This document shows positions 46,974-59,943 of a DNA stretch of 64,000 nt, piece by piece. The stretch is from Nomia melanderi (lineage: Eukaryota > Arthropoda > Insecta > Hymenoptera > Halictidae). The notes below the pieces were generated by a model. The model was not told where the DNA came from, did not search any database, and worked only from the letters and a program-made list of their open reading frames with translations. The DNA lies in the NCBI RefSeq assembly GCF_051020985.1, contig NC_135007.1:6329501-6393500 (forward strand). Reading direction: 5' to 3'. The first letter of the stretch is position 1, and each line of letters opens with the position of its first letter. Made by a program: the position numbers and the translations under genes.

Positions 46974-49169
46974 TAACACAGTTGAATTTCGGTACACGAA
47001 GCACCCGTTCTAACGCTATGTTTCGAAATCGAAGCTTGTACACCGCAATATTGGCCCGTTAGAACGCGTAGAGACGCGGTGTGGAACGATCTGAATTCTT
47101 ACTGATTTTTATTGGGTCACCGCGATAACTATCGCGCAGATTGAAACTGGATTGCCCCGGGGACGGATTTAATCGACGCGAATGCTCTCAATGAACGATA
47201 TTCCGGAGAGTGTTTTAGTTTGTACACGAAAGGACTTTTATCGTGTTTGCCAGTGCAATATTGAACGCAGCAATACTTTATTTACAATCGGTTATGAATG
47301 TTAGGAAAAAAGTTGTGAACATTTTAAGGGCACCAGTTTATTTGTTAGTTAGATTTACGATATTTAGGAGGTTGTATTTTTGAATTATTTGTGTTTGCTT
47401 TTAAACGAATAGAAGGAATTTATTAACATCAAACGAGCAAGATATTTCTAGTATTGATTTCAACGAATGTTGCTCATGTGACCACGTTCGACTGCAATGA
47501 TTCGCCTTTCGATGCGTGACACATTGATTATTGTGTCATCCACATATGGATGGTATGACTTCCAGTTCGGAGTTACAGAACTATTGCTTCAGAAGATGTA
47601 CTAACTCAATAAGTGTCGTTGGAAATTATGAAATTTGATATGTTAGATTTCTAATATTAGTTGAAACAATATAATAAAATAAATAAGAAGATTCAAAGGA
47701 TATATGTTCTGACTCATTTCTCTTTCATATGTTGTATCTAGATTATTACATAAATTTACACTTTTGCAATCGACAGCTAAAAAAAATGAAATATTTATTA
47801 CTTCTTGGAAGTTTTTCAATTTTTAAATGTATACAAACCCTCCGTTTAGTTGTTAATATTATTAAATGAAGTTCAATAATGAGCAACGTGACACGAGTCA
47901 GAAGTGATCCAGTAGTTATCCTCTGCATCGCTGTTAGGCGGTCGGCTGTTCGAGGGTTAATAGGGATCTGTTTTACACAACCACGTAATTTGAGCCTGGC
48001 AGCGCCCTAACCTAATTGACGCCTAATTCATTATGAATATTTGACGGCTAATGGCGGTTGAACACTCTCTTAAACTGTCTGAAACCAAAATACCTCTAAA
48101 GCTGACTAACTGTAAGCTTGATTGCTTTGGAGATCCTAGATTGACAACTGCTCGGAACACTGAATGAATACTGCCCCCATAATTGACCGTTGATTGACTT
48201 CTAGATCGCTAATGACAAAGTTTAACGGAGCCGAGGGTACACTGCTCGCCATTACAACCCTAATGTAATTTTACCCTAAAGGGTAAGCTGTAATATTTAT
48301 TCTACAGCAGCGGATGAAATACTTCAAAATGAAAAATACTTTTAGAAAACTTTATTCGTCTCTTCAAAGAATAATTTTCCAAAAACAGACACAGATAATT
48401 TCAATATCTAGTTAATTAGTGTTTACACAATCAAACAAAATGGAATTGTTGATAAATTCAAATTATTCCGTTATGCGAATACAGTACAGTATACAAAGCA
48501 ACGAGAATAGCTTTTAAAATAAATAAATTAGATATACTTTAATCCAAAACATAATACATTAAAATAAGCAATTAAGATGTGTAATTCTCTCTACAACCCA
48601 CTACATAAAGTTAACAAAACAACCAAAATAAAACCCACTCGCTGAAAACGAACGAGAAACACCGAACTCTAAAATCTGTTCGCAAATCCTTCTTTTAACG
48701 AGAAATTCCTCTGAGTCCGTAAAGCAACGGGACAGCACCGTCCGCTAGAGACACAGTCTGGCTGAAAACTTAATTACCGTCGCGTCACGATTCGCACTCC
48801 CCCCCCCCCCCTTTCCCGCTTAATAATATTTACATGATAGTACAAATTCCTGGGCTCGTCGGCCGCGAGACGTCTACCTCGCATTTCTCGGATCGAATTA
48901 CCTGTCAGCGTTTCGCAGATTTTCTGTCGCGAACCAAGGCGAGCTCCGCTATTCGCGGTACGTCGTGGATGAATGAAATTCAGCCAATAAAACGTCGTCA
49001 ACCATGAGCCCCAGAGAGTTTAAGCTCAATACACAATATCGGTCTGCTCTAAGTTAATTCAAAATTCTTTCCTCGGCTATTGTTTTTGATGCACAAAGAT
49101 AGAGCGAGATCGAAATTAGATCGGACTAGGAACCATAGTGTGAACTAGTATTATAAAATTCTTGTGTTC
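46974..49169. other. No gene recognised; C13 at 48799-48811
   Basis: A minus-strand donor-like GACAG/GTAATT lies near 48905 after TANSGARLGSRQKICETLT, but no acceptor is evident. Otherwise AT-rich with nothing seen. Confidence 0.4.
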
Positions 49170-49600
49170 TGGAAACCTCAAGGTTCAATCTTAAAGTACA
49201 AGTTTTGAAGGCTTAGAGTCTTATAAAGCCGGAGTCTTTGAAGCTTCAAAGTTCATCTTTACAGGATGAGCCATGAAAGCTTAGAGTTTTATAAAGCTTG
49301 AACCTTAGAAACTTTGAAGTTCATTCTTAGAGGCTAACTTTTGACGGTTTAGAGTTCTATGAAGTTAAAATCTTCGAAGCTTCAATCCTCAACCTTCAAG
49401 GCAGAGTATCCGAAGCTCCACAGCTCAACCATGAAGCTCTAAACCCCCAATTTGATTGATTGACACAATTATGGTGTTAATACAGTCTTTGAGCATAAAG
49501 ACTCAATTATTGATGACTTCAGCTTTTACAGCCCCAAATTTGAGCCCTCAGAGCTAGAGATCTTGAGACTTAAGTTATGACTACAGTTTTCAACGCTCGA
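49170..49600 (+). repeat. Degenerate tandem repeat, about 65-70 bp units
   Basis: At least three diverged units carry aaggcttagagtcttataaag, then tttgaagcttcaaagttca, then a variable tail. Units become hard to follow after about 49440, where shorter words (agctctaaac, ctcagagctaga) continue the theme. Confidence 0.65.
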
Positions 49601-51913
49601 GACTTAGTACACATTTTTACAACGTTAGCATGTATTTAAATACACGTTCGTTATAAACAATTGAATAATATGTGATCGAACTGAGGCTTGACCAATATTG
49701 TGCATCAGACTTTCGCGCAGAACGTCGACGGAGGGAATACAGATGTGTAGTACACGGTCGCGGAAACACCGATGGAATGCCGATGTCTTGCCTCCTTAGC
49801 GTGGCAATGGCGGACACACGAGGCGTCCGTATGATGGATTTATTTAATTGCGGTCCGCGCCGTTGATACAGAAACCATGATTGTCAAACGGACGGCGTAA
49901 ATAACTTGTCCTTTTTCGAAGAACTGCGCCGGTACTCGGTCGACCTCGCAACGGTACAGTTATAACGACTGTTGTAAAATATACACGTATAAATACATAT
50001 TTATCCTTCTTTTTCTGCTGCATGCAATGATTGAAGCCATGCGTTTAATGTTTTCACAGAAACAGCGGTGGTGCGTGACTGGCGCCATTAAATCGTACAA
50101 GAAAAATCATTGAGCTTCATAACCATAGTAATTATGGGTTTGTAAACACGGTTAATATGTAATATAGTAGTTATCGGTAGAACTATCATCGTTGCGGGGA
50201 AATTTTCGACAATCTGTGTAATAATGCGTCTTGTTACCGCGCTGAAAAAGTGAGAGATGAGAATTGGCTTTTGAACACGATGAAATTATCATTTACAAGT
50301 GTGAAATGTGGAAAATTTATGCTATTTTAAATAGTATATTTGAAATATTGATAACATTCAGATATATTTTCACGAATTTTACCATGAATAATAATAATCT
50401 CACTGAGATACTTCGATGTCATGAATTTTTGTGGTATTATCTTCGATTAATACCTTCGGTTATTGTTTCCAATAATCGCGAAACTCTTGTCGAAGAATTA
50501 ATGGAATTTGTATTCTGGTTCAACAGATAAATTATCTTTAGAAACGCAATCGAGGATTGCTCGATGATCCGAAAAGATTTCGCAATCGAGATCCGCGTTA
50601 TTAAGGGGAAAGACGGACAGCGAATCGTGTCACCTGTGTTGACGAACGTGAATGAACCGGCGCATCAACGTTTATCGAACCGTACGTATAAATCGACGAG
50701 TCATCGAAGTGAGAATCCTGTGGCTCGCATATACCAAAATATCACGAACGGGTTAGCGGGCGTCGATGCAGGCGAGACTCGCCGTTAAATAACTTAATAA
50801 TCCACCGTGACCTCGTTTTAAATACTCGATTTTACGAATTTCACGTTTGTGGCAAAGTAACGAGCTCCGCATTAATATCACGCTCCGCGCCCATGAATTT
50901 TACATATGGAAATTGCGAATACCGAAATTGTTATTGCGAAACACCCAATACGTTAAATCTTGATAGAATATTTCTTTATTCCCACATTTATATTTAAACC
51001 TTAACAGTCTGTAATAAAACTTTCTTACTCTTGATTGAATAAGAAAGAGGAGATAACCTGCTCTCAATAAAATAAACCGAAATTTTTACTTCCAATATAA
51101 GAATCGTAATTAAGGTAACTCGACCTTTCAATCGAATTATGTAAAGTAACAAAAATTTCTACCAAATTTTTATGCTTTCGAATAAATACTTTTTCACCGT
51201 TAAACATTTGTTTATAATCCGATAAAAAAATAATGAATTGATTGCAAATTACCTCAGTTGTCAAAAAAAGACACTTCACCGAATATTTTTCTTAAAGCCC
51301 ACGGCTTATGTAATCTTGCTACGTTGCATGTAATTACCTTAATCAATGTAATCTGGATAAGAAACAAGCATTAAACACATTGTACCAAGTAAAAATCTTC
51401 ACGCAGCATAAAAACGTTTAATTAAAATTTAATTAACCTCTCCAATTAATTACTGAAAATTCATAGGCTCACGTGTGTAAAGTATTAGACGCGTCTGACA
51501 AGTACACAAATATTCGACTTCGAGCCATATCTTCTCCTTAAGAGGTTCTCAATTAACGAACTTAATTAAGCTGCGAACTAACGACCGTATTTTGCAACTT
51601 GTTCGATGGGCTGTTTTCCCAAGAATGATCCTCTGTCAATAATATTCGGTTACGACGCTCAACCGACGTCGAGCGAATTACTTGTTATCCGTTGGTGTTC
51701 CATTGAGAATGCTTCCACAGATTAATAAACACATTATTTCGCGGGCAAGTCAGTCGGAACGCAGTTAAACATTTTCTCACGTGCCACCGCGGAAGTTGTT
51801 AGCTGTCGACTGCTCGTTACACAAATTTATTATTTTCCGTCTCATTAGCATCCGCACAAAAGGGAAAAAGTGGGACGGCTAATGATACATATTACGTAAT
51901 CATCAATGTGTCA

Positions 51914-51947
<34 letters not shown>

Positions 51948-53686
51948 CGTCGCGGTGCCTCCGTCGATGGCCTTGTTCACCTCGTAATCGTCATTAAGGC
52001 CCTAATGACATCGTCCGCCATGCCATTTTTCAATTACATCGTTTTCTTGGAATTGATTTTAATCTCGCGCACGCGGATAACCGATCACTTTCAACCATAG
52101 ATCATGAAAAAAAGAGGATAGAACGACAAGAAAATTTCTTGGGAAACTGACTATTAATTATGCCGGTGATTTCAGGCCGGCCGAACTTTCTTTGGTAATT
52201 CATAACACCGAAACTTTAAATCGGTTAATACTTCGCTCGTAATTTGCATAGTTCGCCATCGGAAAATCCGTGTAAGAAGTTTTAAAAGAGGAGTCTGATT
52301 TAAAGGAACTAAACATTCAAGTTTGATTAATGTTTATCGGAGGGGAGCTGTTTTTCCTTTTAATCATTCCTCGTAGGAGGGAACTTTTTATTTAACCGAA
52401 CGAATTCTTTTAAGTAGTTAAGAGATGAATTGTGCATTTTTGAAAATCGGAGTGAAAGGATTTCGGCAGAACAGCGTCTGATTCTGTGAATATACGAAAC
52501 TAGGTGACCGAGGCTAGACATTAATGCAAGATCAAGATTTCACAAATTAATATGAAAGAGGTTTATGTTTGCGCGCATCGTAAATGCATAAAATTCAGAG
52601 TCTCCTCATAAATAATTTACCGTCAAGGAAATGAAAGTTTTTATTATTTCACGCTTCGTATTTGCCAAACCTATAAAGAAGTAAATAACGCAGTTCACCT
52701 CTAAACAACTCCAGATCGACATTTGCAAAGTCGCACTAATAAACATATCAAAATTAATATAATCCTTTGTCAGATGTAAAAAAAAAACAGAAAAACAATT
52801 TCTATACGCGACGACCGGAGATTTGCATGGGTATCGAACCACGGATCAAAACGAACGGGTTCATAATTACGCAAACGAGCGTTACAAAACCTTCGAACGG
52901 ACATAGACATATTTTCGAATTCAACTCTCGGCTATCTGTATCTTATAGGAGATGCTTGAATAATGCATTAAGAGAGATGAGATGAATCAATAAGCTCTGA
53001 GCGAACATTGCTATTCCTTTTCGTTCCTCTTTTTTTCTTTTTCCACTCTTCCCCCTCCATCGCGGCCCTCTTCGCTTCATAACGATCATACGAACGAATA
53101 TGGTGGGCGGACTGGTATCTTGTTCACCGTGTTTCTTATGTGAAATTCTTAAGTGGTACTACAGTTAATCGCCGTAACGCAGTCGCCGTTTCATTCTCTC
53201 CCGTTCCTTTTTTTTTGCTGTCTTTCCCTTTTCTTCTCATTCGTTTCTTAATAACCGTGTGTTTCAACCTGCTGTTTTTCAGTCCCGCGAAAAGACGTTA
53301 CTTTCCGCGGCAACGGACATTTTTCTTGCGACCCCGCTCGCCCCTCGTTCATTTTGCGCGTTAGTCGCGCGAGGAGTAATTAGTTTCGTTCTTGTAATGG
53401 AATTGCTCGGTTTTGCTTTTTTGTTTACACGGGAAACACGTATTCCGAGTTTCCTGTTACAAAAGTAGGTTGGTTTCTTCCCCGCGATAGATAACGATAT
53501 AAGAATTAAAAGATTCGATGTTTCTTCAATAATTACGTTCAGGCTGCAGTAAAACCAGAATGGTTGTAATTTTCTGGTTTAATTTACTGTTTACAGCGGT
53601 TGTAGGTGTGACATGTTTGTGAACTTATCGTATCAGATGTAGCAGTGAAAATAAATCTAGATAGAATTTCTAGATTCTGTTTTATT
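49601..53686. other. No gene recognised; (TCG)n at 51914-51946
   Basis: The trinucleotide run (11 units) gives a false poly-Arg frame. Other frames (50264-50530, 50564-50788, 53140-53468) have no recognised motif. Confidence 0.4.
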
Positions 53687-54252
53687 AAGTCGTGTAATAT
53701 TAAATGTCGGATTTTTCATACTCTGAAATATTTGTACCCCTGTTGTTAATATTCCTTTCTTTCTCATATAATCTCTGAAACGGTTTTATTGCTGTTTATC
53801 AGAGTAACTTTTTGCGAACAAGTTTCCCTGAATTCTGCATGATAACTATTTCTTGCATTTTTTTGGATAATATACCAACATTCGTATAATTTCGTATGAA
53901 TTCACACTTGGAAATAACGTTGCGAATATCGCTGAAAATACAAACAAAACATTTGGGGACAATACTGTAAATGAAAGAACAGTGGAGAATTGCAAAATTT
54001 CGTTTCGGTGATGTTTCTTTGCAAAGTAAGCCACGTCGGAAAGCCGAAACAGTAGTTTATAATGATGTCTTTAAAATTCATTAATTGTAAACATTCCGAA
54101 TTTGTCAAAAAGGAACATATTCATTAAAAACACCGTGGCAGAAATGTATCGAATCGAATAGAGCATAGTTTCATTGAATAAACATCTGTTAGAACATCAA
54201 ATAAGGTTTCCTTTTTTCCCGAAAAATTCGACATTTCATATTACACAAACTA
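53687..54252. mobile_element. Mariner-end (TA) nonautonomous element, copy 3, both ends present
   Basis: About 566 bp. The left end TTAAGTCGTGTAATATTAAA (53687) and the inverted right end TTTCATATTACACAAACTAA (to about 54252) match the terminal repeats of copies 1 and 2, and TA lies at the left edge. The interior is homologous to the other copies. No intact frame. Confidence 0.75.
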
Positions 54253-54472
54253 ACAAATTGTACAAAATCTTCAAATACGTTTTTCCAAATAATGGAAACT
54301 GTATCGTACAGTTTCCGATTGAAACGTTTCAACTGAAAATTGATATTTCTACGTAAAATGTGTTTTAAATCGTTATTGAACAAATTCAATTTACTCCACT
54401 TCGCAATTGGACATCGTTTGTACGTATGGCAACATTGTGAAGCGCAGACGGTTGGGACATTAAAATACTTAC

Positions 54473-54905
54473 GCATTTTTTCCTCATCAGCGTGAAATGG
54501 CCGGTCAAATATCTTCTCTCTCGAACATCCTCGCGGAAACGGCCATTTTGGCGCCGTGTAATCGGGCCGCGGAAACTTTTTATCGCTTCTTCGTTACCAG
54601 CACTCGCGTATTATTCAACGGTTTTCTGGTCTGGCGTGTTTCCGCAATTTCGTCGAGTCACTAGAAACCTTTTCGGCTTGCGTTGGTACCCCGGATCATC
54701 CCGCGTCAAACAAATAATCCGTGTTCGCGACTTTGGCGTTTGTCCTCTACTTTTTTTCTTTGTCAAAACTAATTCACTCGGATCTCTTGCGTCCACTAAT
54801 ACTTTACGCGATTCAGCGCGTTTTCATTCACGGTATTGTTTCGTTTTCGGAAACATATTTCCTCGGTGCTGGACAGGATTAACGTTAGCAATCTCCGAAT
54901 GCTGA
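54473..54905 (-). promoter_or_regulatory. Candidate 5' exon ending just after an ATG
   Basis: A GC-richer island on the minus strand ends at a strong donor, AAAATGC/GTAAGT (GT at 54472-54471). An ATG at 54476-54474 in an insect-like start context (GAAAAAATG) lies one base before the donor, and a second ATG at 54485-54483 is open to the same donor. Neither frame leaves in phase 2, so neither joins exon D directly without another exon. The upstream edge and the TSS are not determined. It could serve the minus-strand gene or be chance. Confidence 0.25.
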
Positions 54906-57589
54906 TCTCTGCGTTTCGAATGCCTGCGTTAGATCGGTGGAATGGAAACGCGGTTCCTTTAATCCTTTCTACTTTGTTCGCACAAAAAATACATCAGTCA
55001 CATAAAAAATTCTTGAATGCCGATCCAATTTTCTTCTGTAAGATAAGAAAGAACAACTTCTTTTGAACTTCCCGCCAGAAAAATTCACCACTAGATAAAT
55101 TATTTTTAAAGTTCTTTGCTTTTAATGATTTTCAATTTCAATACGACAGACAAACTTTATAATTCAATTTGTAGATGTGTTAATCACTTAAGATCGCAAT
55201 TCAATGCGTACAAGATTAAACATTCAAAAATTCAAAGTTATTCGTTGACGATCAGTATTGTACTACATTGTATTCTGATAATTTACATTTGAAACATTAT
55301 CTTTGGTTGAAAACGTTGGACAGTTGTAGTCTTCCTAGTCAAAATAAACGTTAACAAAGGTGCCAATAGAAGCTACCCAAGAGAAAAGAAAATTGTTGGT
55401 ATTTCAAGAATTCCTCTGTACGATGTGTTAATCCCCGAAATTCTGCTTTTGAAGTCGATGCAATTTTAACTCTAGCGTTCCGTCCAATCGGATCAATCTT
55501 TGTTTCATTGAAACCCGACAAGTCGTGTCCGCTCCATGTTTGCACAATCCGTTCACACGTTATCTTCCTCCTCGCTACCTGCGCCAGGCGACGCGACGCT
55601 CCGCTTCTTCCATCGACCAGGCGATTCGAGTCATTAACTATCAGTCGGCCGGCCACAGGAGGAAACGAGCCGGCGAACGACGGTTTCGGTACAAACTGTC
55701 TGCACGAGCAACAGTTGAAATCGCTCGGCCTCTTTGTCTCCTTGTCCTTTTTCTATAGGCGACTTGATTGAACCACGATTGTCAGCAATCAATTCGCTGC
55801 TCGGTCCTTATCTGCCTCGACGACCGATCGATCGATTTGGAGAGAAGTTTGTATTCGACACGTTGTTTATAAACAGAATCTCCGTGGAACCGATAATATA
55901 CTTCGCTAACCCAGTTTATAAAACCCGTAATTTAATTTATAATTTATCGAGCCAGAGAGTTCTAAATTGCGAAACGAACTCTTTTTCCCTTTCCTCTAAC
56001 TGTCCCCAAACAGTTCAAACTATACTATGTAAATACACTGTTCAATCATTTAAACTGTAAAACAGAAAATATTTCAGCACAAATCGAAGCACAAAAATGT
56101 CCACCAACTCAACCGAACGATGTTAAAGTACCCAAGATCCAGCTCGTAAAATCGTATCCTGCATAAAAAGAAAACTCAACTGCAACAATTACCTAATTAA
56201 ACTCCAATTACACTAGAACAACGAAATCCAAAAGATACGCGTTTGAAAATCACGAAACTACTTCATTCATTCTCGAATTCCAAGCGGTAACACCATCGGA
56301 ATCACTGTGAATGATATCATCGGCTCCACCTCGAGCGCGTCTGAAATCGAAGTAAGTTCACCGCTTACAAATTACCCGAAGATGCATAAATATTAATCAC
56401 GTTCGCGCCGGGGCGCGGAATTATTCAAACGAGCCCGACCCATCGGCAACGGTCACAGTCACGGCAGGTAATTGAATCCCCGGTATTCCATGATTCCCGG
56501 GTGTCCGAGCTCCTTATTACGCGGGCGTATCGGCGTTATCCGTTAATTCCGCATTAATTAACGGCGTTGCGTTCCCCGAACGCTTCGGGTCCCTCGCGGG
56601 GATAGAGACTCGGTTAGCCCGAGGCCCAGGCACCGAAGACACGTAAGAGTTGTCCGCCGTGCGTGCTAACGGTCCAGCCGGTAACCTATGATCCAAACGC
56701 CGCACTGGCACCGACCTCTCCAATTTCGGATTCGAGCTGGTGCTGCAAGCGAACGTTTTATTCAACTGCTACGCTATTGGGGACAGGGTTTCGGCGAGTT
56801 CCCATGGCCAGGGGATTATTAGTTGACCGTGGAGGTTCGTCTACCGAGGAAACGAGAGTCGGCTAGGTGGAATGGGCTTTAAATCTCGGGACAATACGCA
56901 GGCCGGGCCGCGGCAGGGGCCTTGGACGTCAGGTAGAGAGATTTTCGGTGTTCTTGCGACGCGAATGAATCACCTGGCCTTCGAACCATGCAAATGCCTT
57001 TCGCGGGCCGAATGCGATCCGACGCTCCCCGTTTATTCCTCCCGTGCCCGGCGATACGTTCTCCTTTTCCAGCGGAAGCTCGAGTTTGTTGAAAAATGTT
57101 CGGCAAATGTTTGGAGAATGGTCCGCATGCGGTTAAGCCGGTGTACACACGTACACAGGTATCGGGGCAAGCACGTCGTTTCGAGTTCCGAGCAACTCCA
57201 AGGATTCCGCGCGGGATGGCAAGTATCTTTCCGTCGAAATTCCTCGAAACTGCGCCACGGAAAGCTGTTGGGGGCTCCTTTGAGCGCGAGCCACGGGTAG
57301 CTGGCCGGTCGCTCGGCTACTCGGAAGGACGAGTTTTACACCGCTGGAATTTTCGGCGCACCTTCGGCTCCGGGATTAATCAAACTCAGCGTCACTGCAC
57401 TCGCGCCACTGACTCTCCTGTAACTAGTCCCCCGGTGAGCTCTTTCGGGATTCTACTCGAATCACTTAACAACTCTCACTTCAGAAGGTTCATGAAAACA
57501 GGGGACCTTTGAACAGTCCTTATCCAACAACCTTTAGACTAGATCGCCTAAAGTCTCTTACAACTTCACTGGAATCTGCCGAAACTTAC
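54906..57589. other. GC-rich island 56300-57520 without a supportable gene
   Basis: Overlapping frames on both strands (the longest 142 codons, 56872-57300) begin at non-ATG codons or lack motifs. GC- and CpG-rich DNA here is continuous with the candidate promoter island. 54906-56300 is AT-rich with nothing noted. Confidence 0.4.
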
Positions 57590-58350
57590 ACGGAAGTCAC
57601 CTGTGTATCCTCTATTATCACAAATAACCGAACAGCGATCCTCTAACGGAATTCGGGGTGGTCCCATTAGCTACTGTCAGCAGCAACAAGTCCTCTATCC
57701 TGGTGAATCCTTGAAAGGATCCTGTGTACAGGTGATAACCCCGAAAAACGGCGTCCCGCGGCCGAGCGTCTCGATCCGCGTTCCCTCAGTTATTCCAGAA
57801 GATGCTCGGAATGCCTGGTCCGGCAACAGCAAGGCGGCGTGGCTAAGCAGCTGAGCTGCAGCTCCGCGACTCCGAGGCCCGAGACTCCGCTCGCCTCGGC
57901 GTGGAACTTCTTTCGGAGCCGGTGGCCGCGTGCCGGCGTCGCTACACACCGCCAACAGATCAACGTGTGTGCGTGCCGAGTCGGTGACTGCACGTCGCGC
58001 GCGCGCGCGCGTTCACTCGCTCGCTCGCTCGCTACCTAGGGAACCTGCACGTAGAACGTGTATACTCATACGCGTTGCTCCGTACCGGCTCGTTAGCTGT
58101 CGACCACTTGGCGACCGTTCGGGACCGTAAGGTGGGGGCGTGTACCGGCACACACCGCGGTACCCAGGAATTTTACTACGGGCTTTTATCGCGGGTACGC
58201 CGGAACCTCGTTCCCGCCGGCATTCCGAGTCGGCCGTCGACGGGATCGGGATTTTTCGGCGGTGCGCCTCGGGAAGCACGTGGGAAAAGCAAGGTGCACG
58301 GACGGTGAAGCGGTCCGTTGATTTATTTCGCTGCTTATGCCCCACGTTTA
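57590..58350 (-). promoter_or_regulatory. CpG-rich island, candidate promoter and 5' UTR exon
   Basis: This is among the most CpG-rich stretches of the window. It includes an alternating CG run near 57998-58011 and four or more GCTC/GAGC tetramers near 58016-58033. On the minus strand it leads to a possible donor CCGT/GTAAGT (GT at 57589-57588). Open frames occur on both strands but overlap one another and begin at non-ATG codons, as expected of GC-rich noncoding DNA. In insects with CpG-rich 5' ends this composition often marks a promoter. I infer, weakly, that it may be a promoter of the minus-strand gene; a plus-strand use is not excluded, since GCAAG/GTGCAC near 58290 also resembles a donor. 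Confidence 0.3.
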
Positions 58351-58447
58351 TGGGTGCAGTGGTTTGCTGTGGTTGGCGGTTTTTGGTAATTTGGGACTGG
58401 TGAGAGTGGAGGAATTGGCATTGATGTTCTGAATGGGAGATGGGTCT

Positions 58448-58913
58448 TTGACACTAAAACTACCAGACGAGTCAAAGTGACCCATTCCTGATGCTTTCTT
58501 TTTGTAATTATTAAAAAGATAACAAATGTCCCTGAGAAATTATTAACCTCTTGCCTTATGACATAGTGTCAGATTCGCGATGAAAATTTTAAACTGAATT
58601 TTATAAATCTAAATGTTATTTACCTTTTTTGAATATAAATGAAATATTGCTTTTATGTTATCAATCGTTAGCCTCTGGAGTAAAAGTAGGCATAGTATCA
58701 AGCTCTTTCCTTTTTCTAATCAATTATTAACAGTAAAGTAGATCTATCAAGCACAGTTGTGAAAGAAATCATAGGGACAAGGGTTAGAGAAATTAATCCA
58801 TCACTAGGCAAACTGAATTGTAAATCAATTAAAGTCTCAATAGATGCACCTTTGGAGTTTCTGTAAAGAAGTTTCAAAAATTCGATTTAACTGCTCGGTA
58901 GTTTTAGTGTTAT
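58448..58913 (+). mobile_element. TTAA element, family 4, split by a nested family 1 element
   Basis: It starts TTGACACTAAAACTACCAG and ends CTCGGTAGTTTTAGTGTTA. The two parts align with the uninterrupted 37331-37564 copy on either side of the insert 58543-58787. Confidence 0.75.
58543..58787 (+). mobile_element. TTAA element, family 1, nested
   Basis: 245 bp, TTAACCTCTTGCCTTATGAC to GGGACAAGGGTTAG. It matches 61875-62119 closely, including the sequence beyond its right edge. Confidence 0.75.
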
Positions 58914-59018
58914 GGTTTCTAGAAGTGGCTTGAGAGAATTGGTTTGAGACTGTGGGTTTCGTTTAAAAATTTTATGACGGTAGGTTGAGTTGATTTGATT
59001 TTTAGATTTCAGCTCGCT

Positions 59019-59240
59019 TTAACAGTAGAACTACTGAGCATTTAATACGATTGATATGTAATCCCTATAAAAATTGTAACAATAGATTATTTTCGGTTCA
59101 TTCGCGTATTTGTTGTAGTATTCAAGTGAAACTATTTATTTTCAAAATCATTGAGCATATTTAAGGCTTCGAAGATAATAATTACGCATCGAAAAGACGG
59201 AAACCAGTCACTTTGATTGGTATGATAATTCCAGTGTTAA
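59019..59240 (+). mobile_element. TTAA element, family 5, copy 2
   Basis: 222 bp, TTAACAGTAGAACTACTGAG to the inverted ATAATTCCAGTGTTAA, aligning in reverse with 30740-30959. Confidence 0.7.
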
Positions 59241-59493
59241 AGAGACTTTGGTTTTCAATTTCGATATACGGTGTCATTAAGTTATATACCAGTTGCTTCT
59301 TTTAATTACGTATCAAGGGCTGAGCTCTTTTGTTCGTTTTCGTAAAGTCTTAGATATTAGAGACACTATTTTAATTTAGATTTTGGAAGCTAATTTTTTT
59401 AACAAATGATAGTAAAAGCTAATTTGATTATAATTTACTAAATCGACGTAAACGATAAAAGAAATAGCTACCTGTAAATAGTTGAGATCCTTT

Positions 59494-59814
59494 ATGGTGC
59501 TATTAATAGACAGCGATTGGAAGTATCGATCTTTCGGGGAATCGTTGATAGTAAAGCATTCCTATTCGATAAAATGGGAAGATCTATACGCTGAACACGC
59601 GAACGATCGCATATTTCTCGGTCCGTATAAACTTCCCGTATGTTGCTTTACCTATATCAGCAAGAAATACCAGGACAACGAAGTTCCAATACATAAACCT
59701 TCGGGCGATAAACAACATAGTGAAATTCCTTGGCTCATAACTGGTGGAAGAACCGGTACACCTCGTTATGCTCTTATGCTGAACTCGAACTGTCGTCGAA
59801 TACTCGGCAAGTGA
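59494..59814 (+). other. Unassigned 106-codon open frame
   Basis: ATG (59494) to TGA, beginning MVLLIDSDWKYRSFGES and ending NSNCRRILGK. It is long for AT-rich DNA and has a varied composition, but I see no signal peptide, domain or splice context, and a 78-codon antisense frame covers 59584-59820. It could be a chance frame, a decayed transposon or a small gene; I lean to chance. Confidence 0.15.
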
Positions 59815-59849
59815 TGGCATCCTCCTAGCGCCATTATCAACGGTAACTA

Positions 59850-59941
59850 AGTGATATAAGAATACGCTCTACAAGATCCGTTGCGGCATGCATCTTGCTT
59901 CACTGTTCACTCACACAAACGCTCGTTGGACGCGTACAAAA
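59850..59941 (+). promoter_or_regulatory. Candidate promoter and first-exon end
   Basis: GATATAAGAA at about 59853-59862 is TATA-like. About 80 bases on, after a leader with TTCACTGTTCACTCACAC, the sequence reads ACAAAAT/GTAAGTTC, a strong donor that would split a start codon after AT. No downstream exon starting with G and in frame was identified in the remaining 4 kb. Weak evidence only. Confidence 0.15.
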
Positions 59942-59943
59942 TG

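Noticed and set aside
46802..47062. 86-codon plus frame with an antisense 71-codon frame
   Set aside because: It straddles the right end of the 629 bp element at 46973, so it cannot be a conserved gene of either side; no transposase motif.
51906..52100. Frame beginning with a poly-Arg run
   Set aside because: It is a product of the TCG trinucleotide repeat; the other strand would be poly-Asp. No further evidence of coding.
54189..54476. 95-codon minus frame after ATG at 54476
   Set aside because: It begins with the donor sequence GTAAGT read through and ends inside the mariner-type terminal repeat.
56517..57512. Several 80-142 codon frames near the CpG island
   Set aside because: They overlap on both strands, mostly start at non-ATG codons, and have no recognised domain; GC-rich noncoding DNA explains them.
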